Positions 1 to 6,806 of a DNA stretch of 8,926 nt are shown here, piece by piece. How positions within the stretch are numbered: position 1 is the first letter of the stretch; each line of letters opens with the position of its first letter. The stretch is from positions 1-8,926 of the forward strand of contig JALQWV010000159.1 of the NCBI GenBank assembly GCA_023263465.1, read 5' to 3'. The notes under the pieces are model-generated. The model made no database searches. It had not been told where the DNA came from and saw only the letters and a list, made by a program, of their open reading frames with translations. The translations under genes were made by a program, and so were the position numbers. The stretch comes from Ilumatobacteraceae bacterium (GTDB lineage Bacteria > Actinomycetota > Acidimicrobiia > Acidimicrobiales > Ilumatobacteraceae).

Positions 1-204
1 GATCAGGCTTTAAATCGCGGTACAGGTGCTCGTGGGTTGCGTGCAATTCTTGAAGAGGTATTGCTCAACACCATGTACGAATTGCCTGGCCGTACAGATG
101 TGGCGAAAGTGATCGTGGACGTGGACGCAGTGGTCAGCAAAGCCGACCCAACCATCGTTCCTCGTTCACCGCGCGTTGCCCGACAGCGCCGCGCTGCTTC
201 GTAG
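1..204 (+). CDS. clpX: ClpX, ATP-dependent Clp protease ATP-binding subunit (3' end only)
   Basis: This is the last 67 codons of a gene that enters from the left edge, ending at TAG 202-204. ClpX is the AAA+ unfoldase that recognises tagged substrates and feeds them to the ClpP peptidase in the cytoplasm. The visible part is the C-terminal small AAA+ subdomain. It carries the GTGARGLR sensor-2 stretch, whose arginine contacts ATP, followed by AILEEVLLNTMYELPGR, which is close to invariant in ClpX. A later NPTLVPR-like stretch appears here as DPTIVPR, and the tail is basic (RVARQRRAAS). The N-terminal zinc domain, Walker motifs and pore loops lie outside the window. The next gene, folC, starts 16 bases downstream. 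Family identity is secure because the sensor-2 region is diagnostic. ClpX is preferred over other Clp/HslU AAA+ proteins because of the MYELP motif. Confidence 0.93.
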   Translation, partial: DQALNRGTGARGLRAILEEVLLNTMYELPGRTDVAKVIVDVDAVVSKADPTIVPRSPRVARQRRAAS

Positions 205-220
205 CCCTAACCTCGTCGCT

Positions 221-1513
221 ATGAATTATGCAGAGGCTCTTGTCTATCTAGACGAGCACGCAAGCTACGAAAAGACGGGGCGAGTGGAGTCTCCTTCGCT
301 TGACAATATCTCTGCATTCATGGATGTGATGGCACATCCTGAGTTGAACTACCCAGTAATCCATGTGACAGGAACAAATGGCAAAGGTTCAACGACGCAG
401 ATCATTTCTAAGTTGTTGATGGCACATGGTCTGCATGTGGGCACGTACACAAGCCCGCATCTTGAACATTTAACTGAACGAATCTCGCGCAATGGCGAGC
501 CAATTTCGGAGGAAGCGTTTGCTGAGTGCGTAGCCGCAATTGCCGACGCAGAGGTGTTGTCTGGAGTGAGGCCGACCTATTTTGAAATTGTTACTGCGGC
601 AGCGTTTCGTCATTTCGCAGACGAAGCGGTTGATGTTGCTGTTATTGAAGTTGGCATGTTGGGCCGATGGGACGCCACCAATGTGGTGCGTTCGGAAGTT
701 GCCGTCATCACGAATATTGCCCTTGATCACATGGAATTCGCAGGGCCAACACTTGGACACATCGCTCATGAAAAAGTTGGAATTTCGAAACAGCACAGCT
801 CCCTTGTCGTTGGTGATGTAAACCCTGAATTAGATTCGATTTGGGCAGCTGCCCCTTCAGCAAAATTGTTGAAACGAAATGAAGATTTTGAGTGTGTTGA
901 TAACGAACTCGCGGTTGGGGGGCGTCTTCTCGATATTCGAACTCCTCGCGGTCTGTATCGAGAGGTTATGGTTCCTCTTCACGGACAGCACCAAGGTGAT
1001 AACGCAAGTCTTGCGCTAGTTGCAGTCGAAGAATTTTTTGATGCACAACTTGATATTGATGTTGTACGCGAAGGTTTTGCCATGGTGCAAATGCCGGGAC
1101 GTTTTGAAGTGCTTGGTCATCAACCATTAGTTGTTGTTGACGGAGCTCACAACCCAGCTGGCGCAGATGTGTGTGCACACGTGTTCTTTGATGACTTTTC
1201 TCCCGAAGGACGCCGAATAGCAGTCGTCGGACAATTGTTGGGACGAGATCCTGAATTGTTGCTCTCGGCATTGCGCATTGATGAGTTCGATGTGGTGGTG
1301 TGTTGTACGGCACCCTCTCCTCGAGGCATGAGTGGCGAGCAAGTTGCTCAATGCGCCCGCTCTATGGGTTGCGATGATGTAGTGGTATGCAACACGGTTG
1401 AAGAGGCTTGTTCACGAGCGCTCAAGGATGCGCGTGCTGAAGACGCCGTGTTAATTGCAGGATCTTTGTATGTAGTAGGTAGTGCGCGGACCTTTTTACG
1501 GCGTAACCTATAA
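221..1513 (+). CDS. folC: Folylpolyglutamate synthase / dihydrofolate synthase
   Basis: FolC adds glutamate to dihydropteroate and/or to tetrahydrofolates using ATP, in the cytoplasm. The product from ATG 221 is 430 residues, a normal size. Motifs in order: P-loop TGTNGKGST (50-58), TYTSPHL (75-81), the metal-binding glutamate loop EVGMLGRWDATN (143-154), ITNIALDH (163-170), the lysine of EKVGI (184-188) that is carbamylated in studied homologues, and GQHQGDNASLAL (255-266). MPGRFE (291-296), DGAHNP (307-312) and GSLYVVG (414-420) follow in the C-terminal ligase domain. A TTG at 176 would add 15 residues but lies inside clpX. ATG 221 gives the usual family start (MNYAEALVYL) and is preferred, although no Shine-Dalgarno sequence is evident in the 16-base gap. 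The motif-2 loop has Leu147 where Gly or Ala is usual. ndk follows after 3 bases. Whether the enzyme has both activities cannot be read from sequence. Confidence 0.93.
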   Translation: MNYAEALVYLDEHASYEKTGRVESPSLDNISAFMDVMAHPELNYPVIHVTGTNGKGSTTQIISKLLMAHGLHVGTYTSPHLEHLTERISRNGEPISEEAFAECVAAIADAEVLSGVRPTYFEIVTAAAFRHFADEAVDVAVIEVGMLGRWDATNVVRSEVAVITNIALDHMEFAGPTLGHIAHEKVGISKQHSSLVVGDVNPELDSIWAAAPSAKLLKRNEDFECVDNELAVGGRLLDIRTPRGLYREVMVPLHGQHQGDNASLALVAVEEFFDAQLDIDVVREGFAMVQMPGRFEVLGHQPLVVVDGAHNPAGADVCAHVFFDDFSPEGRRIAVVGQLLGRDPELLLSALRIDEFDVVVCCTAPSPRGMSGEQVAQCARSMGCDDVVVCNTVEEACSRALKDARAEDAVLIAGSLYVVGSARTFLRRNL

Positions 1514-1516
1514 GCC

Positions 1517-1927
1517 GTGAGCAACAGAACCCTCGTCCTCCTTAAGCCAGATGCAGTAGAGCGCCAATTGGTTGGCAGCATCGTTTCCCGTTTTGAGACC
1601 AAAGGTCTCAAAATCGTCGCCATGGAATTGCGCACACTTGATGCCGCAATTTTGGAGCGCCACTACGAGGAACACAAGGGCAAGGGCTTCTATGGCGAAC
1701 TCGTGTCGTTCATGTCCCGTGGCCCAGTTGTTGCAATGGTGGTCGAAGGACCGGACGATACGTGGGAAATCTTGCGCAACATGATGGGTGCAACAAACCC
1801 GCGTAACGCGGCTCCGGGAACGATTCGCGGAGATTACGGCACATTGTTTACCGAAAACCTCATCCACGGAAGCGACTCTGCAGCATCTGCAGCCCGTGAA
1901 ATTGGTATCTTTTTCCCAAACCTGTAG
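1517..1927 (+). CDS. ndk: Nucleoside diphosphate kinase
   Basis: Ndk transfers the gamma phosphate of ATP to nucleoside diphosphates through a phosphohistidine intermediate, balancing NTP and dNTP pools. The 136-residue length is typical of the family. The active-site residues are all present at family positions: Lys10 (LLKPDAVER), Tyr50, Arg87, Thr93, Arg104, Asn114, the phosphorylated His117 in NLIHGSDS, and Glu128 at the end of the SAASAAREI helix. The start is GTG 1517, three bases after the folC stop, with no clear Shine-Dalgarno sequence, so translation probably depends on coupling to folC. The start is supported because MSNRTLVLLKPDAV matches the usual N-terminus. In Streptomyces-type clusters a small membrane-protein gene (DUF4233) lies between folC and ndk. 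It is absent here. I see nothing unusual in the protein itself. Confidence 0.97.
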   Translation: MSNRTLVLLKPDAVERQLVGSIVSRFETKGLKIVAMELRTLDAAILERHYEEHKGKGFYGELVSFMSRGPVVAMVVEGPDDTWEILRNMMGATNPRNAAPGTIRGDYGTLFTENLIHGSDSAASAAREIGIFFPNL

Positions 1928-1947
1928 GCGATAGGCGCTTGTCGCCT
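1926..1947 (+). other. Small hairpin in the ndk-mreB gap
   Basis: AGGCGATAG (1926-1934) can pair with TTGTCGCCT (1939-1947) around a GCGC loop. There are six Watson-Crick pairs at the base, then a short upper part containing two G-U pairs. It begins inside the ndk stop codon and ends four bases before the mreB ribosome binding site. No run of T follows, so it is not a typical intrinsic terminator. It could be an RNA processing or stability element between the metabolic genes and the mre block, or chance. Confidence 0.3.
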
Positions 1948-1950
1948 GCT

Positions 1951-1956
1951 GAGGAG
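1951..1956 (+). promoter_or_regulatory. Ribosome binding site of mreB
   Basis: GAGGAG lies 9 bases before ATG 1966. It is the clearest Shine-Dalgarno sequence in the window. folC, ndk, mreC and mreD have weak or no such sites and mostly start at or next to the previous stop, so mreB may be an independent translation entry point for the elongasome block. Confidence 0.75.
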
Positions 1957-1965
1957 ACCTAGTAC

Positions 1966-3000
1966 ATGGCTGGTGGAGGCTCACTTTCGTTGGGGCGTGA
2001 TATCGCCATTGACCTGGGTACCGCAAACACGTTGGTCTATGTCAAAGGTGAAGGCGTAGTCCTCAACGAGCCAAGCACTGCAGCTGTAGACAGCCGCACC
2101 GGGCAGTTAGTTGCAGTGGGGTTTGAAGCCAAACGGATGTGGGGTCGCGCTCCACAAAACATTCGACTTGTTCGTCCGCTTAAGGATGGAGTGATCGCCG
2201 ATTTTGATGTCTGCGAGAAGATGTTGCGCTTTTTTATCCAGAAGGTGCATACCAGTAAGTGGAACAAGCCGCGGATGATTATCTGCGTGCCATCCGAGAT
2301 CACAGGCGTCGAGAAACGTGCAGTTCAAGACGCTGCAGAGTTTGCGGGTGCGCGCAGGCCTGTATACATCATCGAAGAACCAATGGCTGCAGCGATTGGG
2401 GCGGGCCTTCCCGTTCACCTTCCGAGCGCAAATTTGATTGTTGACATCGGTGGTGGAACGACCGAAGTTGCTGTGATCTCGATGGGTGGCATCGTGACTG
2501 CCCATTCAGCGCGCGTTGCTGGAGACGAATTGAATGATGCAATTGTTTCCATGTTTCGCAAAGAGTTCTCACTCGAAATTGGCGAGAACACTGCTGAAGA
2601 GGTGAAACTGCAACTTGGTTCTGCTTGGCCTTTGGCTGAAGAACTCACCGCCGATGTTGGCGGTCGTGATGTGACCACGGGCTTACCACGCACGCAAGTG
2701 ATAACGAGCGAAGATGTTCGTGCCGCGCTTGACGAATCGGTTGGAACAATTGTGGCTGCGATTAAGACAACGCTTGAACGTACGCCTCCAGAACTTGCCG
2801 CCGACATTATTGGTCATGGCTTGGTGTTGTCTGGCGGCGGGGCTTTATTGGCTGGATTGTGCGAGCGCGTCACTTACGAAACCGGTATTCACGCATATCT
2901 AGCCCCAGAGCCGCTGTATTCGGTGGTGCTTGGGTGTGGATTGACATTGGACAATATTGAAGCGATGAAGGGTCTGACAACACAGACCTCCTTCGACTAG
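1966..3000 (+). CDS. mreB: MreB, actin-like rod-shape-determining protein
   Basis: MreB forms short membrane-associated filaments that position the lateral-wall synthesis machinery. The protein is 344 residues, normal for the family. Actin-fold nucleotide motifs are all present: phosphate-1 IDLGTANTLVY (15-25), the near-invariant NIRLVRPLKDGVIADF (65-80), the connecting and catalytic region IIEEPMAAAIGAG (135-147), phosphate-2 VDIGGGTTEVAV (159-170), and the adenosine motif LSGGGALLAGL (288-298). ATG 1966 follows a strong GAGGAG site, and the N-terminus (RDIAIDLG) matches family starts with a short Gly/Ser leader. No clear N-terminal amphipathic helix is visible, so membrane contact would have to rely on the usual hydrophobic loop, which I cannot verify. 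mreC begins 19 bases downstream. Many pole-growing actinobacteria (mycobacteria, corynebacteria) lack MreB, so its presence with the full set below suggests MreB-based morphogenesis or a Streptomyces-like use in sporulation. Confidence 0.97.
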   Translation: MAGGGSLSLGRDIAIDLGTANTLVYVKGEGVVLNEPSTAAVDSRTGQLVAVGFEAKRMWGRAPQNIRLVRPLKDGVIADFDVCEKMLRFFIQKVHTSKWNKPRMIICVPSEITGVEKRAVQDAAEFAGARRPVYIIEEPMAAAIGAGLPVHLPSANLIVDIGGGTTEVAVISMGGIVTAHSARVAGDELNDAIVSMFRKEFSLEIGENTAEEVKLQLGSAWPLAEELTADVGGRDVTTGLPRTQVITSEDVRAALDESVGTIVAAIKTTLERTPPELAADIIGHGLVLSGGGALLAGLCERVTYETGIHAYLAPEPLYSVVLGCGLTLDNIEAMKGLTTQTSFD

Positions 3001-3019
3001 GCCGCTTGGGTACACGATT

Positions 3020-4087
3020 GTGTCCGCGATTTCAGCAAAACGAAAACGAGCAATCGCGCTACTTTCGCTGACCTCCATCATTCTCATCACTCTTGACTTG
3101 CAGGGAAGTGCTTCAACTTCGGTGCTGCGCGGAACATTCGGTGTGTTCTTTCGACCAATTGAAGGCGTTGCCCGTGTGATCACGCGTCCTGTCAGTAATG
3201 CTTGGCATGGAATTACCCACTACAACGCGGTGACACAAGAAAATGATTTGCTTCGCGAAAAGATTGCTCAACAAGAAGGTGCAGCAGTAGCCGCAGCTGC
3301 ATCTGTTCGATTGTCGCAGGAACTTCTGGCGCTCAATGGTTTGCCAACGCTTGCCGGCATTAATTCGGTCAGTGCACAGGTGATTGGTGATTCGCCATCC
3401 AACTTCTCACAAAGCGTCGAAATCAATCAGGGCAGTGAAAGCGGAGTCAAGGTGGGTATGCCGGTAATGAATGCTGCTGGCCTTGTTGGAAAAATCACCA
3501 AAGTCTTCCCTCGACGATCGATCGTCATGCTGATTACCGATCCTGAATACGCATTATCAGTAAAGGTGATCAACAATCCTGAAGCAGCGTCTCCGATTAA
3601 TGACCCTGAAGCCTCGGCAACAACGACAAGCTCGACCTCCACGACTACGACCATTCCAAAACCGCAACCAACGTCGAATATTCCCGGATTTACACCTGGG
3701 ACAACAACGTTGCCGCTAACGACGATCAATGTTCCGATAAGCATTCCATCGCTTGCTCCGACACTGACAGTTCCAAATAATGGCGCTCTGCCAATTCGCG
3801 AAACGGGAATTCTTGAAGGTCGTGGACCATCGCGGGTGCCGATTGTTCGATTTATTGATAGCGCACAACGATTTGGAACGATTCTTCCAGGTGCGCCAAT
3901 CGTGACTTCTGGTGGATCGTTGAGTCTCGCTCCTCCAGACATTGTGGTGGGAACTGTCTCAAAGGTGACTGACCGACTTGGCACTGCAGGGCCAATTTTG
4001 GAAATCAATCTCGTTGCGGACTTGGCCAACCTTTCATTTGTGCGCATTTTGTTGTATCAGCCAATCACCGAGCAGGTGAAACCGTGA
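3020..4087 (+). CDS. mreC: MreC, rod-shape-determining periplasmic scaffold
   Basis: MreC spans the membrane once and activates or organises PBP2-RodA from outside the membrane. The 355-residue protein has a basic N-terminus (AKRKR), a single membrane helix at about 11-28, a coiled-coil-like stretch at about 70-106, and the beta domain from about 115. In it, VIGDSPSNFSQSVEINQG (121-138), then SGVKVGMPVM, GLVGKI and VMLITDPEYALSVKV (169-183) match the family. The conserved second half resumes at about 257 and includes VPIVRFI and GAPIVTSGGSL (291-301), then VGTVSKV. Between these, about 185-256 is a Thr/Ser/Pro-rich low-complexity segment inserted into the beta domain, with runs such as TTTSSTSTTTTIP. 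The start is GTG 3020 with only a weak upstream site. No other start would retain the basic leader and membrane helix. The TGA stop overlaps the mreD GTG start by 4 bases, indicating translational coupling. Confidence 0.93.
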   Translation: MSAISAKRKRAIALLSLTSIILITLDLQGSASTSVLRGTFGVFFRPIEGVARVITRPVSNAWHGITHYNAVTQENDLLREKIAQQEGAAVAAAASVRLSQELLALNGLPTLAGINSVSAQVIGDSPSNFSQSVEINQGSESGVKVGMPVMNAAGLVGKITKVFPRRSIVMLITDPEYALSVKVINNPEAASPINDPEASATTTSSTSTTTTIPKPQPTSNIPGFTPGTTTLPLTTINVPISIPSLAPTLTVPNNGALPIRETGILEGRGPSRVPIVRFIDSAQRFGTILPGAPIVTSGGSLSLAPPDIVVGTVSKVTDRLGTAGPILEINLVADLANLSFVRILLYQPITEQVKP

Positions 4088-4602
4088 GCATTCGGTTTAT
4101 ACGATTCATCTCTTCTCGATGGACGCGACTGGTACTCGTTGCCTCGGTGCTGATGGGTTTTCAAACCACTCTGTTTAATGACATGCGGCCGTTTGGAGTG
4201 ATGGCTCAGGTAATGGTCTTGTTTGCTGCATGCGCGGGAGTTGTCTACGGGGCAGAAATAGGTGCCGTCGCCGGATTAATCATTGGATTGATGTATGACT
4301 GCGTATTAACGACACCACTTGGCTTGGCGTCGCTTGTGCTTGGCGCAACTGCATTTATTGCTGGAGCATTTCCTTATTTTGTTCGTGACTCAACTTGGTG
4401 GAACAAAGCAATTGCAGTGGCAGTAGCAAGCGCGGTCGGAGAGATTTTGTTTCCCATTGCTCAAGCTCTCGTTGGTTTGGGTGGCTGGGTGCAATGGCGA
4501 ATCTTTGTTGTGGCATTGGTCGTGGCCATCATCAATTTGATTCTTGCGCCGATACTCATTCCGGTTGTCCGTTGGACGCTTAAAGAAACCTTGGTTGGGT
4601 AG
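4084..4602 (+). CDS. mreD: MreD, rod-shape-determining membrane protein
   Basis: MreD is the small integral membrane partner of MreC and helps set the balance of elongasome activation. The 172-residue product is almost entirely hydrophobic. About six membrane segments can be read, roughly at 15-31, 38-56, 57-74, 78-98, 108-130 and 139-163, preceded by a basic cytoplasmic start (RFIRFISSRWTR). The stretch GAVAGLIIGLMYDCVLTTP, followed by GLASLVLGATAF, is the most recognisable MreD signature (glycine-rich helix, then D and a GL pair). It starts at GTG 4084, overlapping the mreC stop in a GTGA arrangement, and ends 8 bases before mrdA. MreD diverges quickly between lineages, so part of the confidence comes from its fixed position between mreC and the PBP2 gene. 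Confidence 0.92.
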   Translation: MSIRFIRFISSRWTRLVLVASVLMGFQTTLFNDMRPFGVMAQVMVLFAACAGVVYGAEIGAVAGLIIGLMYDCVLTTPLGLASLVLGATAFIAGAFPYFVRDSTWWNKAIAVAVASAVGEILFPIAQALVGLGGWVQWRIFVVALVVAIINLILAPILIPVVRWTLKETLVG

Positions 4603-4610
4603 CGAAAGCG

Positions 4611-6806
4611 ATGCCGCAAAACAATCAGACACGCCGCTTGTTATCGCTCGGCATTGTGGCTTTGGTATTGATGGGGACATTGACTGTCCGAATGTGGTTC
4701 TTGCAAGCAGTAAAAGCTGAAAGCAACGAAGAGATCGTCCTTTCTGTTCGCACGCGAACCATTCGCTTGTACCCAGAGCGAGGAAGAATTTTTGATGCAA
4801 AAGGACGTGTGGTTGCGGATAACAAACGTGTTTTGACAGCAACTATCGATCGCGAAGTTATTCGTGACCCTGAAGATCGTTTGTTGATGTTTCAGCGGTT
4901 GTCGGGACCCTTGCAAATCTCGGTTGAGGGATTGTTCAAGCGCTACGAAGATAAGCGATTCGGACCACTTGAAGCACTGCCGCTGAAGGAAGATATCTCC
5001 GAAGAGACTGCTCAGTTCTTAGTTGAACGAGCTGAAGATTATCCGGGGATTTATATTCGAGAAGATTGGAAACGAAATTATCCCTACGGGGCAATTGGTA
5101 GCCATGTCATTGGATACATGGGAGCAATCCTGGAAAAGAATCTTGCGTACTACAAATCCATTGGTTACGACCCCAATGAACGTGTGGGTGGCTATGGAGT
5201 GGAGCAGTCCTATGAAACTGTTTTGCGGGGTACGCCTGGGTATGTGCGCTACGAAGTGAATGCACAGGGAAAACTGCTGCGCCAAGAGGAACGAGTCGAG
5301 CCGATTGTTGGCAATGACATTGTGTTGTCTATTGATATGGACATGCAGCAATTTGCTGAACAAGCTCTTGAAACTCAGCTTGCAATGCGACGACGAGTTG
5401 AGGCGGGCATCGTAAAACTTGAAGACGGAACTCCCGACCCTGCAAACCCTGATCCAGTGATGTACAAGGCTCCAGCCGGATCCGTGGTACTAGTGAATCA
5501 AGACAATGGTCAAGTACTCGCTATGGCCTCGTATCCACGCTTTGACTTGCGTTGGTTTACTGCAGGAATATCAACGGAAAAGTTTGCTCAGGTGTTTCCA
5601 AAATCTGATGACCCAGACATGTCGATTTTGGTAAATCGCGCAGTTTCAGGTCGCTACAACCTGGGCTCATCATTTAAGCCATTCGTTGCTTTTGCAGCCT
5701 TGGATTCTGGGCAGTTAACGGGTGGCGCAGATTACGAGTACTTCGATTTGGGTTCCTACAAGCTTGAAAGCATTCCTAACGGTCGATGTCAAGACGGCGT
5801 GAAGTGCGTGTTCCGCAATGCCATTTGTGCTTCAACGGGTTCGCCGTGTCGATATGGACGGGTCAATGTTGAGAGTGCACTGGCTGTTTCGAGCGATGCA
5901 TTTTTTTACAAGATTGGTGAACAGATTTTAACTGAACGCGGTTATCAACCGATTCTTGAAAATGAAGTTCGTAAATTTGGATTTGGCTCTCCAACGAACA
6001 TTGACTTGCCGTATGAGTATGCAGGCACCATCCCAAGCAAAGCCCTGAAAAAACGTATGGCAGATATCGGTGCGATATCTGAAGAATCTGGACAGGCCTA
6101 TTACGTGGGCGATCAGATTCTGTTTTCCATTGGGCAGGGATTGCTGTCGGCTACTCCGATACAAACTGCATCCGCCTACGCCACGCTAGGCAATGGCGGC
6201 AAAGTGATGCGGCCTCATGTGGTGAAGGCGATATTGGCTCCAGGTACGCCCGATATAAAACCGGGTGTTGCAGATATCAGTTTCGTCAACTTACCTGACT
6301 CTTCTCAGGTGGTGGACCGTTTTGATGATGAGCAGCCAACAAGCACATTGGAGTTGGCGGAAAAAAGTCTGCAACCAATAGTTCGTGGGTTGCAACGGGT
6401 GATCCGTGGACCAGGTACGAATTTTGACGGGTACCACAAGACCACGGGAGAGTTGTTGTTCCGTGGTTATCCATATGCAGAGCTGCCAATTGCAGGAAAG
6501 ACGGGTACCGCACAGGGTTTTGGCAACTTGCCGTGGAACGACTCATCAGCATTCGGTGCATTTAGTTTGAGTCCTCGACCTGACTACAGGTACGCAGCGT
6601 TTGCCTATTTGGAAAAGGCTGGTTACGGATCACAAGCTGCTGCGCCTGTGGTGAAGTGCTTGTACATCGCACTTGCTGGCAAATATCGGTTTGACACATT
6701 AAATGTTGCCGAACCGTTGAACACCGCTAGCAGCACTTCCGCGCAGCCAATGTATTTGCGAAATCCGTCCTGCTTGGTGGGCGGTCGCTCAGAGAGTCGC
6801 GATTAA
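4611..6806 (+). CDS. mrdA: Penicillin-binding protein 2, elongation-specific transpeptidase
   Basis: PBP2 crosslinks the glycan strands made by RodA during lateral-wall growth. The protein has 731 residues, about 100 more than E. coli PBP2. Architecture: membrane anchor at about 10-33, then the PBP dimerisation/pedestal domain with RGRIFDAKGRVVAD (57-70) and GGYGVEQSYETVLRGTPG (193-210). The transpeptidase domain has SSFK (353-356, nucleophile Ser353), SSD (427-429; SxD rather than SxN is usual for PBP2) and KTGT (630-633). Extra length comes from a charged/proline segment at about 258-288 just before the catalytic domain, a segment at about 550-590 before KTG, and a Ser/Thr-rich C-terminal tail after about 690. 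Four cysteines (393, 399, 406, 413) cluster between SSFK and SSD. ATG 4611 lies 8 bases after mreD with only a weak ribosome site. Its stop TAA overlaps the rodA ATG by one base. The SEDS partner gene next door supports PBP2 over the division paralogue FtsI. Confidence 0.95.
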   Translation: MPQNNQTRRLLSLGIVALVLMGTLTVRMWFLQAVKAESNEEIVLSVRTRTIRLYPERGRIFDAKGRVVADNKRVLTATIDREVIRDPEDRLLMFQRLSGPLQISVEGLFKRYEDKRFGPLEALPLKEDISEETAQFLVERAEDYPGIYIREDWKRNYPYGAIGSHVIGYMGAILEKNLAYYKSIGYDPNERVGGYGVEQSYETVLRGTPGYVRYEVNAQGKLLRQEERVEPIVGNDIVLSIDMDMQQFAEQALETQLAMRRRVEAGIVKLEDGTPDPANPDPVMYKAPAGSVVLVNQDNGQVLAMASYPRFDLRWFTAGISTEKFAQVFPKSDDPDMSILVNRAVSGRYNLGSSFKPFVAFAALDSGQLTGGADYEYFDLGSYKLESIPNGRCQDGVKCVFRNAICASTGSPCRYGRVNVESALAVSSDAFFYKIGEQILTERGYQPILENEVRKFGFGSPTNIDLPYEYAGTIPSKALKKRMADIGAISEESGQAYYVGDQILFSIGQGLLSATPIQTASAYATLGNGGKVMRPHVVKAILAPGTPDIKPGVADISFVNLPDSSQVVDRFDDEQPTSTLELAEKSLQPIVRGLQRVIRGPGTNFDGYHKTTGELLFRGYPYAELPIAGKTGTAQGFGNLPWNDSSAFGAFSLSPRPDYRYAAFAYLEKAGYGSQAAAPVVKCLYIALAGKYRFDTLNVAEPLNTASSTSAQPMYLRNPSCLVGGRSESRD

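Noticed and set aside
176..220. Upstream TTG start for folC adding 15 residues and overlapping the clpX end
   Set aside because: ATG 221 gives the usual FolC N-terminus. The extra residues have no family counterpart and come from a shifted reading of the clpX tail.
3513..3526. Perfect 14-base palindrome GACGATCGATCGTC inside mreC
   Set aside because: A perfect 14-base palindrome is expected about once per 16 kb by chance, so one in a 9 kb window is unremarkable. It encodes conserved MreC residues.
3427..4047. A 206-codon open frame on the minus strand opposite mreC
   Set aside because: It lies entirely within mreC, whose product has clear family motifs. The antisense reading shows no recognisable domain, and the long opening reflects the codon composition of the Thr/Ser/Pro-rich part and its neighbours.
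5879..5899. PBP2 SxN motif appearing as SSD, a possible active-site defect
   Set aside because: SxD at this position is normal for elongation-type PBP2 proteins, including that of E. coli. SSFK and KTGT are intact.
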